Positions 25,398 through 34,616 of a DNA stretch of 64,000 nt are shown one piece after another. The number at the start of each line of letters is the position of its first letter. The first letter of the stretch is position 1. The stretch covers positions 62,001 through 126,000 of the forward strand of contig JAUXWM010000093.1 of assembly GCA_030681375.1 (NCBI GenBank). The letters are read 5' to 3'. The DNA is from Gallionella sp. (GTDB lineage: Bacteria; Pseudomonadota; Gammaproteobacteria; Burkholderiales; Gallionellaceae). Position numbers and translations under genes: made by a program. Under the pieces are notes generated by a model, which was not told the DNA's origin, did not search any database, and saw only the letters and a list, made by a program, of their open reading frames with translations.

Positions 25398-26267
25398 CTA
25401 GTCTTCGGTATCGAGAATGGGGGCAGCCTCGCTGAGAAGCAGGGCGACATCTTCCTCGTTGAGCTTGAGCAGGCGCAGGCAGGCCGGGCCGAGTTTGATC
25501 CATTCCTGCGTGAGACTGAGCCCTGTGTGTTGCTGCAATAAATGCTCGGCCAGCTGGGATACCGCAATTAAATAGCGGCTGCTCAGTGTGGGCGGGATGG
25601 AGGGCGTATCCAAAATCTCGGCATCGTGATGATGGCGGATGGACAGGATGGTTTCATCGGGTAACCACCAGCTTTGCGCCAGCATATAACCTACCGCGGC
25701 GTGGTGAGTGGGTAGTGTGGTCTCCTCGACTGCGGTGAAGCAGCGGCTGGCTTCATGGTTGGCCTCGGTCAGAATGTCAAAGTAGCCGGGAAAGCGGGAC
25801 AGCAGTATGGGAATGCCGCAATCGCGGAACAGTCCGTAGGTGTAAGCATCATCGGCGCGTAGTGTGCCTTTTGTGACCCGTTGAGCCAGCCATCCGGAAA
25901 GACGCGCGATGCGAGCTGATGCATCCCAGAAACGCTCGAGTTGGGGTGATTTCGGGAAAGCCTGGCGCATGACGATGCCGGCAATGGCCTTGCTGGCAAC
26001 ATTGAGTCCGAGCACCATCAGTGCTTCCCTGGGTGAATTCACGCGGCCGCGGAAACCGAAGTAGGGCGAGTTGGTGATGCTGATCAGGCTGGCTGAAAGC
26101 GCAACATCTGCCGCGATGACGCTTGCCAGTTGGTTAAAGTCGGGTTCGTCTTTGCGCATTTCTGCGCCTATTCTGTCTAGGATGACAGGTCGGGGTGGGA
26201 TGCCGATTTTCAGTAAGGAGCTTTCCAGTTGCGCTTCAACTGAGGAAGTGGTGGCGGATTCAGTCAT
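25398..26267 (-). CDS. HDOD-domain signalling protein
   Basis: 289 aa. The HDOD domain spans about residues 15-215: IPPRPVILDRIG, SASLISITNSPYFG, SPREALMVLGLN, FRDCGIPILLSRF and THHAAVGYMLAQSW. HDOD proteins are non-enzymatic relatives of HD phosphohydrolases used in second-messenger and stress signalling. I start at the ATG at 26267 (MTESATTS), just inside the end of the upstream GGDEF/EAL gene (8-nt overlap); a longer frame to 26393 is a shadow of that gene. Coupling suggests a cyclic-di-GMP circuit. Confidence 0.85.
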   Translation of the reverse strand: MTESATTSSVEAQLESSLLKIGIPPRPVILDRIGAEMRKDEPDFNQLASVIAADVALSASLISITNSPYFGFRGRVNSPREALMVLGLNVASKAIAGIVMRQAFPKSPQLERFWDASARIARLSGWLAQRVTKGTLRADDAYTYGLFRDCGIPILLSRFPGYFDILTEANHEASRCFTAVEETTLPTHHAAVGYMLAQSWWLPDETILSIRHHHDAEILDTPSIPPTLSSRYLIAVSQLAEHLLQQHTGLSLTQEWIKLGPACLRLLKLNEEDVALLLSEAAPILDTED

Positions 26268-27582
26268 GTGGTTTTCTTCTGTTTTCCAGCCATGCCACGA
26301 GTTCGTTTTCAGGCATGGGCCGGGCATAAAAATATCCCTGTATGGCATGCACGCCCGCATCGCGCAGAATGTCGAGTTGTTGCTGGTTTTCAACGCCTTC
26401 GGCTACCACGCACATGCCCAGATCATTGCCTAGCTGCGCGATTGCCTTGACTACCGCAAATGCGCGCTTGTCCTGCGGGAGTGCGACGACAAAGGCACGA
26501 TCCAGCTTGAGTTTGCTGGCGGTGATGTCTTTCAGTGTGGCCAGGCACGAATAGCCCGTGCCGAAATCATCGATGGCAATCTTGACGCCGGTATCAAGTA
26601 CGGCACGCAAATTCGTCTGGACCAGTTTGCAATTGTCCATGAACAGCGATTCGGTGAGCTCCAGCTCAATGAGTTCCGGATCCACGTCAGCGCACAGCAG
26701 TGCTGCATGGAGTGTTTGCGAAAAATCTGGTGTAACGAACTGTGCACGCGACACATTGATGGAAACCACGGTGCGCAGTTCGGCTGCAGACAGATATTTT
26801 GCAAAGCGCGCGCCTTCCAGCAGACTCCATTCGCCCAGACGCATGATTAAGCCGGTTTTCTCGGCAATCGGAATGAACTCGCCCGGAGCAAGATGGTGTG
26901 CAGGGCAGCGCATCAGTGCCTCGACAGAGACGATCTGACCGTCGGTATCCACGCAGGGCTGGTAATGCAAATTCAGGCCGCCGTGGTTCAGTGCGAGGTG
27001 CAGCTTGCTTTCCAGTTCGAGTTCATGGCGTGCCAGAAGTACGCCCAGTCGCCCCGGCATCGGCTCGGAGCCGGACGTTACGATGCGCCCGCCGCCTGCG
27101 CGCTTGGCGGTATTCATGGCCTGATCGGCGCGTTGCAGACAGAGCGAGGGGCGTTCGTTTTCTTCAAGAATGGCGACACCCAGGCTGGCGGATGGATGGA
27201 GTAGCAGTCCACCTATGGGCAGGGGGATTTCAATCGCGTGCAGCAGGTCTGCCGCGAGTTGCTGAATATGGTCGACATTGTAAGCAGAAGCAAGGAAGAC
27301 AAATTCGTCACCCGCCATGCGGCACCACGTTCCCCGTGTTCCTGTCCTGTTGCGCAGGCGTTGGCTCAGCTGAGCGATGACCGCATCCCCGCCGCGATGC
27401 CCGAAAGATTCATTGACCTGTTTGAACCGATCCAGCGCAATCCAGATGACGGCAAGCGGACGATAGGGTGTGGATCGCGTTGCCAATTGGGCAATCTCGG
27501 TAAAACAATCCTTGCGATTGATGAAACCGGCGAGGGGTTCGACTTGGGGTGGCTGCATACTTTGATTGAGAGCAAGTGGCAT
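26260..27582 (-). CDS. GGDEF/EAL-domain cyclic-di-GMP protein
   Basis: 440 aa, cytoplasmic, no sensor domain. The GGDEF domain occupies about residues 15-165, with signature AGDEF (90-94) rather than GGDEF, so cyclase activity is uncertain. The EAL domain (about 185-435) has VSVEALMR, LELTESLF, AIDDFGTGYSCL, KLKLDRAF and VVAEGVENQQQ with the key metal and catalytic acidic residues, so phosphodiesterase activity is likely. The protein probably hydrolyses cyclic-di-GMP, perhaps allosterically controlled by its GGDEF domain. First gene of a pair with the HDOD gene. Confidence 0.9.
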   Translation of the reverse strand: MPLALNQSMQPPQVEPLAGFINRKDCFTEIAQLATRSTPYRPLAVIWIALDRFKQVNESFGHRGGDAVIAQLSQRLRNRTGTRGTWCRMAGDEFVFLASAYNVDHIQQLAADLLHAIEIPLPIGGLLLHPSASLGVAILEENERPSLCLQRADQAMNTAKRAGGGRIVTSGSEPMPGRLGVLLARHELELESKLHLALNHGGLNLHYQPCVDTDGQIVSVEALMRCPAHHLAPGEFIPIAEKTGLIMRLGEWSLLEGARFAKYLSAAELRTVVSINVSRAQFVTPDFSQTLHAALLCADVDPELIELELTESLFMDNCKLVQTNLRAVLDTGVKIAIDDFGTGYSCLATLKDITASKLKLDRAFVVALPQDKRAFAVVKAIAQLGNDLGMCVVAEGVENQQQLDILRDAGVHAIQGYFYARPMPENELVAWLENRRKPHD

Positions 27583-27707
27583 CGCGGGCGTGGTGAGCCT
27601 GTTTTAAGTGTTATTAAGTATCCATGCGGATAATAGAACAAACAGCATCGGATCGGATGATTTAATGCTGTTGCTCAATGAACTGGCGGGCCTGAATTCG
27701 CAATTGT

Positions 27708-28268
27708 TCAGTCTAGCGTCGCCTCCAGAGGCACTATGATCTTGACCTCATCGCTGATTGCCGGGGCGTACTTGGTCATGCCGAAATCTGAACGCTTGAG
27801 GGTGGCGCTGATGTCTGCGCCACAAGTTTGCTTTTTATTCATCGGGTGCGGGGCGCAACGGAAATTACTGACCGTGAGCGTCAAGGGCTTGGTTACACCC
27901 AGCATAGTAAAATCTCCTTCGGCTGCGACGACTTTATCGCCTTTGAAGCGCAGATTTTTCGAAGAGAAGTGCATGGTAGGGTGAATTTCAGTATCGAAGA
28001 AACCCTCGGCCTTCATGTGCTGATCCCATTTTTCGAAGCCCATGTCGAGCGAATCGGTTTGTATGGTGAGCTCCACGCTGCCTTTTTTGGCGGCGATATC
28101 CAGTTCGATTTTGCCGCTGGATTGGTTGAAGCGCCCTCTCTGGGTGGTAAAACCGAGGTGGTTGATTTCGAACATCGGCCAGGTATGGGTGACATCCACG
28201 GTGTAGTGGTCAGCGGCCAAGACAGGGGAAGCAACAAGCAGCGAGGCGAGGATGAGAGCTTTTTTCAT
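27708..28268 (-). CDS. YceI family periplasmic protein
   Basis: 186 aa with a signal peptide (MKKALILASLLVASPVLAA). The lipocalin-like YceI barrel is indicated by DHYTVDVTHTWPMFEINHLG, GKIELDIA, FDTEIHPTMHFSSKNLRF and the C-terminal LKRSDFGMTKYAPAI. Family members bind isoprenoid-type lipids such as polyprenyl quinone precursors in the periplasm. One of two yceI copies followed upstream by a cytochrome b561 gene. An inverted repeat (AACAGCAT/ATGCTGTT at 27641-27672) lies beyond its stop but lacks a T-run. Confidence 0.88.
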   Translation of the reverse strand: MKKALILASLLVASPVLAADHYTVDVTHTWPMFEINHLGFTTQRGRFNQSSGKIELDIAAKKGSVELTIQTDSLDMGFEKWDQHMKAEGFFDTEIHPTMHFSSKNLRFKGDKVVAAEGDFTMLGVTKPLTLTVSNFRCAPHPMNKKQTCGADISATLKRSDFGMTKYAPAISDEVKIIVPLEATLD

Positions 28269-28294
28269 GTATTTCTCCTTGGTTGACGGGGGGA

Positions 28295-28843
28295 TTAATG
28301 GGGCTTGCCCACGGTAAAGTGAAAAGTGATTTTTACTTCGTCTGCGACCACGCTGGTGTCCGCCCAGATGCCTGTTCCTATGCCGTAGTCCAGTCGTTTT
28401 ATCGGAAATATGCCATCGATGACCACGACGCCAGCCACTCGTTTGAGCGTGAACGGCGCCTTCACGGACAGCGTTTTCCCTTTGATGGTCATGTTGCCGA
28501 GCGCTTCATAGCGGTCATCGCCCGTACGCGTCACCTGGCTGGAAACGAAGCGGGCAACAGGATGCTGCTTGGTGTCGAACCAGCTTCTGCTGCCCAGTTC
28601 GTCATTGGCTTCGGCGCTGCCCGCATCCATGCTGTTCAGGTCTATGCTGATGCGCGCGCTGCCCGTTTCCGGTTTGGCCGGATTGACTGCGATATCAGCG
28701 GAAAATTTTTTGAAACTGCCCGCCACCGGCACGCCCATTTGTTTGGAAACGAAGGTGACGCTGCTTTGCTGCGTGTTTAAGGTGTTGAACTCTTCGGCTG
28801 TCGCCGACGAAAAACACAGCAGCAGGACAGACAATAGCTTCAT
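28295..28843 (-). CDS. YceI family periplasmic protein, second copy
   Basis: 182 aa with a short signal peptide (MKLLSVLLLCFSSATA). YceI features: QSSVTFVSKQMGVPVAGSF, INPAKPETG-like DIAVNPAKPETGSA, SWFDTKQHPVARFVSSQV and LKRLDYGIGTGIWADTSVV. Divergent from the other copy, so an old duplication or independent acquisition. It overlaps the end of the upstream cytochrome b561 gene by four nt. Confidence 0.87.
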   Translation of the reverse strand: MKLLSVLLLCFSSATAEEFNTLNTQQSSVTFVSKQMGVPVAGSFKKFSADIAVNPAKPETGSARISIDLNSMDAGSAEANDELGSRSWFDTKQHPVARFVSSQVTRTGDDRYEALGNMTIKGKTLSVKAPFTLKRVAGVVVIDGIFPIKRLDYGIGTGIWADTSVVADEVKITFHFTVGKPH

Positions 28844-29382
28844 GATTTTTTCCTGCGCATGGGCAGCATGCGGGACAGTATGCTGTCGCGTTCAATGAAA
28901 TGGTGTTTGAGTGCGCCGCCGACGTGGGCAAGTACCAGGCCCAGCATCAGAAAATTCAGGCTTTCATGTACCTCTTTGAGCAAATCACCCAGTTCCTTGT
29001 TTTTGCTTAGCAGGTCGGGCAGCGGCAGCACGCCCAGCCAGACGGTCTGGAAGCCCTTGGCGGAACTCATTAGCCAGCCGGAGAGCGGGATGATAATGAT
29101 CAGCGCATACAGGGAAAAATGGACTGCACGGGCGGCAAATTTTTCCCAGCTGGCCATTGCCTCGGGTAGTGCAGGTGGACGATGGGTGGCGCGCCAGGTC
29201 AGGCGCACGATGGCCAGCAGAAAGATACTGACGCCTATCCATTTGTGCCAGCTGTAAAGTCTGAGTTTGTCGGGTGAGAACGGCAGATCGTGCATGTAGA
29301 TGCCCAGAGGGAAGGCGGTGAATATCAGCAGGGCGATGAGCCAATGCAGCAGAATAGCTGTGCGGGTATAGTGTTCGGCCAT
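28840..29382 (-). CDS. Cytochrome b561 family protein
   Basis: 180 aa, four transmembrane helices. Haem-ligand His residues lie in AILLHWLIALLIF (helix I), YSWHKWIGVSIFLLAI (helix II) and the last helices (FAARAVHFSLYALII and HVGGALKHHFI). Family members move electrons between the quinone pool and periplasmic partners. Together with two YceI proteins this forms the common b561-YceI operon type. Confidence 0.9.
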   Translation of the reverse strand: MAEHYTRTAILLHWLIALLIFTAFPLGIYMHDLPFSPDKLRLYSWHKWIGVSIFLLAIVRLTWRATHRPPALPEAMASWEKFAARAVHFSLYALIIIIPLSGWLMSSAKGFQTVWLGVLPLPDLLSKNKELGDLLKEVHESLNFLMLGLVLAHVGGALKHHFIERDSILSRMLPMRRKKS

Positions 29383-29585
29383 GGTAAATCAGGGTTTGTC
29401 CTATGGGTCTGACGGGATAAGCCTAGCGGTATTGGCTGCATATTGCAAGAGTATGCAACTTTATTGCGGGCATGCTGACTAATCGGCCTTGAAAACCTGA
29501 GGGGTAAGCCCCATCTGGCTGGCTGTAGTTCAATGGCTGTGCAAACCTGCGCGGCGTGATTTTAGTATTTGGAGAATAGGGCGTC

Positions 29586-30467
29586 ATGAAACGAATTTTT
29601 CTGTTTATTCTGACCAATCTGGCAGTTGTTGTTGTCATCAACATCACCTTGCGTTTGCTGGGTGTGGACCGCGTGCTGGATCAGAGCGGCGCCATCAATT
29701 TCAATGCGCTGATGGTGATATCGCTGGTTATCGGTTTTGCCGGTTCCCTCATCTCGTTGTTCATGTCCAAGTGGTCGGCCAAGCGTATGGTGAACGCACA
29801 GGTCATCAGCACGCCATCTGATCCGACCGAACGCTGGTTGTTCGAAACCGTTCGCCGTCAGGCGCAAGCCGCCGGTATCGGCATGCCGGAAGTGGCAATT
29901 TACGATGCGCCGGATGTGAATGCGTTTGCGACCGGCTGGAATAAGAACGACGCACTGGTGGCCGTGAGTACAGGTTTGTTGCACGGCATGAGCCGCGATG
30001 AAACAGAAGCGGTGCTGGCGCACGAAATCAGCCATGTCGCCAATGGTGACATGGTTACGCTGGCCCTGATACAGGGTGTGGTAAATACCTTTGTGGTGTT
30101 CTTCTCCAAACTGTTCGGAATATTTGTGGATTCCCTGTTGCGCAAGGACGGCGAGCAGCGCGGCCCCGGTATGGGTTCATTCATAGCCGAAATTGTCGCG
30201 CAACTGGTGTTGGGCGTGCTAGCCAGCGTGGTGGTGATGTGGTTTTCGCGTCAACGCGAATTTCGTGCCGATGCGGGCGGCGCTGCGCTGGCAGGCCGTG
30301 AAAAAATGATAGCTGCTCTGGAGCGATTGAAGGGCAACCATGAGCAAGCATCTTTGCCCAAGGAAATGGCCGCATCCGGTATTTCCGGTGGCGGCGGCAT
30401 GAGCCGTCTGTTCATGACCCATCCCCCGCTGGAAGAACGCATCGCCGCCTTGCGCGCCGGACGTTAA
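29586..30467 (+). CDS. htpX: Membrane protease HtpX
   Basis: 293 aa, M48 zinc metallopeptidase of the inner membrane that degrades misfolded membrane proteins with FtsH. Two N-terminal helices (about 4-20 and 40-60), zinc motif HEISH at 146-150 with downstream Glu in the FRADAGGAAL region, two further membrane segments after the motif, and C-terminal MTHPPLEERIAALR typical of the family. Ribosome binding site GGAGAATAGGG at 29571-29581. Confidence 0.94.
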   Translation: MKRIFLFILTNLAVVVVINITLRLLGVDRVLDQSGAINFNALMVISLVIGFAGSLISLFMSKWSAKRMVNAQVISTPSDPTERWLFETVRRQAQAAGIGMPEVAIYDAPDVNAFATGWNKNDALVAVSTGLLHGMSRDETEAVLAHEISHVANGDMVTLALIQGVVNTFVVFFSKLFGIFVDSLLRKDGEQRGPGMGSFIAEIVAQLVLGVLASVVVMWFSRQREFRADAGGAALAGREKMIAALERLKGNHEQASLPKEMAASGISGGGGMSRLFMTHPPLEERIAALRAGR

Positions 30468-30564
30468 GTTCACCTGATTATCCTGGATCTTTCGACGAGC
30501 AAGGTGGTCGAATAGCCAGTTGCTTCATCAGAAACAAAAGCGACTCCGCGTGAACATTACCTTT

Positions 30565-32301
30565 CTATTCCCGGTCGGCGCGGCTGCTCTTCCAGATCGA
30601 CAGTAGCAGCCACAGGCCGCCGAACATCGCGCAGAGAAAGCCGAACAGGCCAAAAAATGGCAGGCCAAACAGGCTGGGGCCGCCGGGTACGGTCATGACT
30701 ATGGATGAACCGACGATGAGCGCGGCAACCACGATGCCGACCGTCATCCGGTTGGCTGCACCGTCCAGCTGGTTGCCGACATGTTTCAGGTGGGTGACAT
30801 CGATGTGAATTTCCAGTCGGCCGCGACGGGCGGCGCGTAATAGCCGGGACAGGTCGTGCGGCAGGCTGGAAATAAGCGACAGTGCCTCAACAACCGCCCG
30901 GCTGCCGCGTTTGAGGAGGGCGGCTGGCGTATAACGTGCGCGCAGCGACTGTTCCAGCATAGGCATCGCCTCGCCGGCAATATCAAAATCGGGGTCGAGC
31001 TCGCGCCCCATTCCTTCCAGAGAAATGAAGGCCTTGACCAGCAGTGCCAGATCGGCCGGAAGTAGCAGGCGGTGCTGGCGCAAGATGGCCACCAGATCGG
31101 AGAGCATGGCGCCCAGGCTGAGCTGCTTCAGTGATAAGCCGTGGTATTGATCAAGGAAGGTCTGGATTTCCAGCGCCAGCCCCGGCTCATCCAGCACCCC
31201 CTCGCCGGTCCAGTCGAGCATGACATCCATTATGCGTTTGGGTTCATGCTGTACCAGGCCCAGCAGCAGGCGGATCAACTGTTCGCGGCGTTCTTCGGTC
31301 AGGCGTCCCACCATGCCGAAGTCGATGAAGGCGATGCGGTTGCCGGGCAAATAAAATACGTTGCCCGGGTGCGGGTCGGCGTGGAAAAAGCCGTCCTCAA
31401 CGATCATCTTCAGAACTGCGTGCGCGCCGAGCCGGGCAAGCTGTTTGCGATCCAGACCGGCTTGATCGACGGCATGGAGCTTGCGCCCGGGAATACCGTC
31501 AATATATTCCTGTACACACACGCGTTCGCCTGTCCATTGCCAATAGACGCGTGGAATGACAATGGGGGACGGTTCGGGTGTCGCGTCCTGGGCATCGCTA
31601 GGCTGCTCATGAACGGAATAGTCGGCAAAATTCTGGGCGATATGTTCGGCATTGCGGCATTCGACGGAAAAATCCAGCTCGCGGCGCAGTGACAGGGAAA
31701 ATTGCCGAACCACTTCGCTGGGGCGAAAGCTGCGTAATTCCTGACTTTCTCCCTCGGCCAGCTCCGCTAATCGCATTAGCCAGCGCAGATCGGCTTCGAT
31801 GACAGGACGGATGCCGGGGCGACGCACCTTGACGACCACTTCGCTGCCGTCTTCGAGGCGGGCGCGATAGACTTGTGCGATGGAGGCGGCGGCCAGAGGT
31901 TCAGGATTGAAATGGGCGAATATCTCTTCGGGTGCGGCACCCAGATCTTCGGTCAGCTGCAAACGAATGTCGGCGTAGGGGATCGGCGGGGCGCTATCCT
32001 GCAATTTTCCGAATTCGGCAATCCACTCGGGATCAAACAGATCTACACGGGTGGCAAGTACCTGACCCAGTTTAACGAAAGTCGGCCCCATTTCTTCCAG
32101 CGCCTGACGCACGCGGACGGGGGCGGGCAAGTGGGCGTACTCAGCCGCGTTGTTGCGGTGCAATGCTTTTCCGGCGCGCTCCAGCGCATGGGTCAAGCCC
32201 ATGCGGCTGACGAGGTCGCCGAAACCGTAGCGAATCAGAATGGCGGCGATGTCGTGCAGGCGCGAAAGATCTCGCACCGCCACCAGTGCCTGCAACAACA
32301 T
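30565..32301 (-). CDS. UbiB/ABC1-family atypical kinase
   Basis: 578 aa. ABC1 kinase-like domain with PTFVKLGQVLATRVDLF (the KxGQ motif), AAASIAQVYRARLEDG, the metal-binding FFHADPHPGNVFYL and IAFIDFGMVGRL, and two C-terminal transmembrane helices. Family members are ATPases that assist ubiquinone biosynthesis or quinone-lipid handling. UbiB proper usually sits with ubiE-ubiJ; here the neighbour is a helical partner gene, so I call it UbiB-like. Confidence 0.85.
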   Translation of the reverse strand: MLLQALVAVRDLSRLHDIAAILIRYGFGDLVSRMGLTHALERAGKALHRNNAAEYAHLPAPVRVRQALEEMGPTFVKLGQVLATRVDLFDPEWIAEFGKLQDSAPPIPYADIRLQLTEDLGAAPEEIFAHFNPEPLAAASIAQVYRARLEDGSEVVVKVRRPGIRPVIEADLRWLMRLAELAEGESQELRSFRPSEVVRQFSLSLRRELDFSVECRNAEHIAQNFADYSVHEQPSDAQDATPEPSPIVIPRVYWQWTGERVCVQEYIDGIPGRKLHAVDQAGLDRKQLARLGAHAVLKMIVEDGFFHADPHPGNVFYLPGNRIAFIDFGMVGRLTEERREQLIRLLLGLVQHEPKRIMDVMLDWTGEGVLDEPGLALEIQTFLDQYHGLSLKQLSLGAMLSDLVAILRQHRLLLPADLALLVKAFISLEGMGRELDPDFDIAGEAMPMLEQSLRARYTPAALLKRGSRAVVEALSLISSLPHDLSRLLRAARRGRLEIHIDVTHLKHVGNQLDGAANRMTVGIVVAALIVGSSIVMTVPGGPSLFGLPFFGLFGFLCAMFGGLWLLLSIWKSSRADRE

Positions 32302-32984
32302 CAGTCTGCCTTGTTTTTGGAATGGTCGGGTCGGACGTGATCGGCCAGGCCGGTGAGCACGCCGGAAGTAATCTGGCGTAACAGGTCTGAGGTGGCTTGC
32401 GCCAGATGCAGACCGGCTACAACTTGGGTGCGTCCTGCTGCGCCAAGCTGATGAGTAATCACGGCCAGCGATTCCTTGATTTGTGCGCCTACGGCGGAAC
32501 CGTGAGTGCGGCTGTGTGCGGCAAGGTCATGCAGGATATCGCCTGCTGCGTCTCTTGCGCTGGAAGCCGAGGTTTGCAGGGTATCCAGAAACATGGCTTC
32601 AAGCGCTTCCAGGTCGGTGCGCGCCCGGGTGAGGTCCTCGCTAGAAAATTTTTGTGCACGGGTCGTCGCCTCTTCTACCGCGAGTCGTGATGCCCCCGCA
32701 AACTGCGCTAACGCGACATCCAGTCCGGCGACAGCCTGTTTGAGCTGGGTGCGTGCCGTTTCGGTTTGTGCTGCTGTCTGGTTCAATTCTTTCTGCGCGC
32801 CTGCACGCGCACCGCGCAGCACAGCACCGGCGATCTGACGCAATGATTCGATGTCCAGCGAACGTGCGCTGATTTTGCGCAGGGTAAGCTGCCGTACCAT
32901 CTCTTGCACATCATGTCCCTGTTCGACGGCGCTACGCACTTCTGCTTCGAATGTATCGGTATCGTTGCTGCTAGCTGTTTGCAT
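32301..32984 (-). CDS. Helical hypothetical protein coupled to the UbiB-like kinase
   Basis: 227 aa, almost entirely helical, Ala/Gln/Thr-rich with heptad-like periodicity (TQLKQAVAGLDVALAQFAG) and no signal peptide or membrane helix. Resembles uncharacterised DUF6781-type proteins. It overlaps the start of the downstream UbiB-like kinase by one nt, so the two are probably co-translated and may act together. Its composition recalls phasin-like amphipathic proteins, but I cannot assign it. Confidence 0.65.
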   Translation of the reverse strand: MQTASSNDTDTFEAEVRSAVEQGHDVQEMVRQLTLRKISARSLDIESLRQIAGAVLRGARAGAQKELNQTAAQTETARTQLKQAVAGLDVALAQFAGASRLAVEEATTRAQKFSSEDLTRARTDLEALEAMFLDTLQTSASSARDAAGDILHDLAAHSRTHGSAVGAQIKESLAVITHQLGAAGRTQVVAGLHLAQATSDLLRQITSGVLTGLADHVRPDHSKNKAD

Positions 32985-33052
32985 GATGATCCTCAGAGTG
33001 ATGAGTTGAATAAATAAACCAATCCGGCAGACCGCATCTTACACTGGCCTGA

Positions 33053-33664
33053 TTATTTGTTGCCAGACTCGTTAATACAAAAATCAGCCAGTTGTTCCAG
33101 GACGCGCTGCAAGGCGCGATTGGTGGCGAGGACGCCGCCGTAGGCATCCTCGCTGTCAGCGGGTTCGGATTCATCGAATACCCTTACGGCGATGACTCGT
33201 TTGCTTTTGATGTCTATCAATTGCGCGCGCAGGACTAGCTGCATCCGGCTAGGGCGGGCGGTGAAATCCTGTTGCAGACGGATTAGTTCGGTATCCAGTC
33301 TGAGATCGGCCGGAATCAGACCGGGTGACGGTACGACGGCGCGAAAGTGCGGCTCTAGGGCTTGTGCCAGCAGTGGTTTCAGCAGGTGCGCAGGAGTGTC
33401 GGCCCAGCGGTGGGTCGCGAAATATTCCAGTGTCAGCGGGTGCTGCACATACGCCATTTGCGGGGTGTCGAATCCGGGCCATGCCTCGGGCATGCTGATA
33501 GCGAGTACCTGATTATTGCGGGTGTGCGTCAGTTGAGTGGTCGGCCGGGCATCGAGCACGTAGAGTTGTGTGTTTTCCACGCGCGGCGCCTGCAAGCCGG
33601 TGCAGGCGGTGAGCAGCAGGCAAGATGCCAGCAGCATCCAGCGGTGTATAGTTATGTTCATCAC
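33053..33664 (-). CDS. ABC-type transport auxiliary lipoprotein (PqiC/YmbA-like)
   Basis: 203 aa with a lipobox LLLTACTG near residue 21, so an outer-membrane lipoprotein is expected. The remainder matches the PF03886-type fold: YVLDARPT, LEYFATHRWADTPAHLL, RLDTELIRLQQDF. In MCE systems this family tethers the periplasmic tunnel to the outer membrane. Last gene of the MCE operon and takes the place where mlaC would be in the enteric mla operon. Confidence 0.82.
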   Translation of the reverse strand: MMNITIHRWMLLASCLLLTACTGLQAPRVENTQLYVLDARPTTQLTHTRNNQVLAISMPEAWPGFDTPQMAYVQHPLTLEYFATHRWADTPAHLLKPLLAQALEPHFRAVVPSPGLIPADLRLDTELIRLQQDFTARPSRMQLVLRAQLIDIKSKRVIAVRVFDESEPADSEDAYGGVLATNRALQRVLEQLADFCINESGNK

Positions 33665-33701
33665 GCTGCTCCCCTGTCATGGCGGTACGCCGATAATGGA
33701 A

Positions 33702-34616
33702 TCATTCGCCCGGCCCTCGTTTTGCGGCCGCTTTGCCGTGTAACAGCACGCTGGGGTTCTGTTCAAGTTCGCCGCTGAAGCGTCGCAATGAGTGGGTCAG
33801 ATCGCGCAGTTCCACGACCAGAAGGCGTATTTCCGGCAGCGTTTCGTCGGTAAATTGCTGAGTGCTGTTCATCGTGGCACGCGTGCTTGCGCCGGCCAGG
33901 GCAACTTCGTTGGACATGTGATCAAAGGCATCTGCGCTGCGTTGTATGCGCTCGGCGAGTTGTGGCAGCTCACCCGTCAGACGTGCTGTATTTTCCAGGG
34001 TGCGTGCCGCATTGCTTAGGCTGGAATCAATGGCGGCCTGTCGCGCCGCCAGGGTGCGCGATAAAATCTCAATATCCGCTAGCGTATGCTTGATGGCCTG
34101 GCGGTTATCTTCATCCAGCAAGGCATTGATGTTCTCGGAAGTTCGATTCAGATTGGCGAACATGCTCGATACCGAGGTGTCGAGCCGTGTCATCAGCGAG
34201 GGTCTGGTCTGGATGACCGGGAATTTTGCGCCTTGTTGTGTTTTTAGCGCGGGTGCATCGCGGCTGCCGCCAGTCAGTTCGACAAAGGTCAGGCCGGTTA
34301 ATCCATGGGTTTGGAGTATCGCCACTGTATCTATTTTGATCGGCGTGCCGCGCTCTATGCCCAGCGTCAATTGCACCTGTTCGACATTGCCCGGTGCGAG
34401 TGTGATTTGTTGCACACGCCCGACTTCAACTCCCCGGTAACGCACGGGTGCGTTGAGATTCAGCCCCGACACGGATTCGTTCATGTAGGTCAGATAGACA
34501 TCGTAAACCGTGCGGTAGGATAGGCCGCTGCCGAACCACAGCACGCCGCCTATCAGTGCCGCGCTCAAAACCAGCACGAAGACGCCTACGACGGCAAAAT
34601 TTACTTTTTCTTCCAT
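33702..34616 (-). CDS. MCE/MlaD-family substrate-binding protein
   Basis: 304 aa. One N-terminal membrane anchor (FAVVGVFVLVLSAALIGGVLWF), one MCE domain (about 40-120: SVSGLNLNAPVRYRGVEVGRVQQI), then a long helical region containing NLNRTSENINAL and GELPQLAERIQRSADAF that in homologues forms a needle or tube. I start at the ATG at 34616 (MEEKVNFAVVG), 16 nt inside the ATPase gene; a frame opening at 34778 adds non-homologous residues. Transports lipid or other hydrophobic substrates between membranes. Confidence 0.88.
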   Translation of the reverse strand: MEEKVNFAVVGVFVLVLSAALIGGVLWFGSGLSYRTVYDVYLTYMNESVSGLNLNAPVRYRGVEVGRVQQITLAPGNVEQVQLTLGIERGTPIKIDTVAILQTHGLTGLTFVELTGGSRDAPALKTQQGAKFPVIQTRPSLMTRLDTSVSSMFANLNRTSENINALLDEDNRQAIKHTLADIEILSRTLAARQAAIDSSLSNAARTLENTARLTGELPQLAERIQRSADAFDHMSNEVALAGASTRATMNSTQQFTDETLPEIRLLVVELRDLTHSLRRFSGELEQNPSVLLHGKAAAKRGPGE

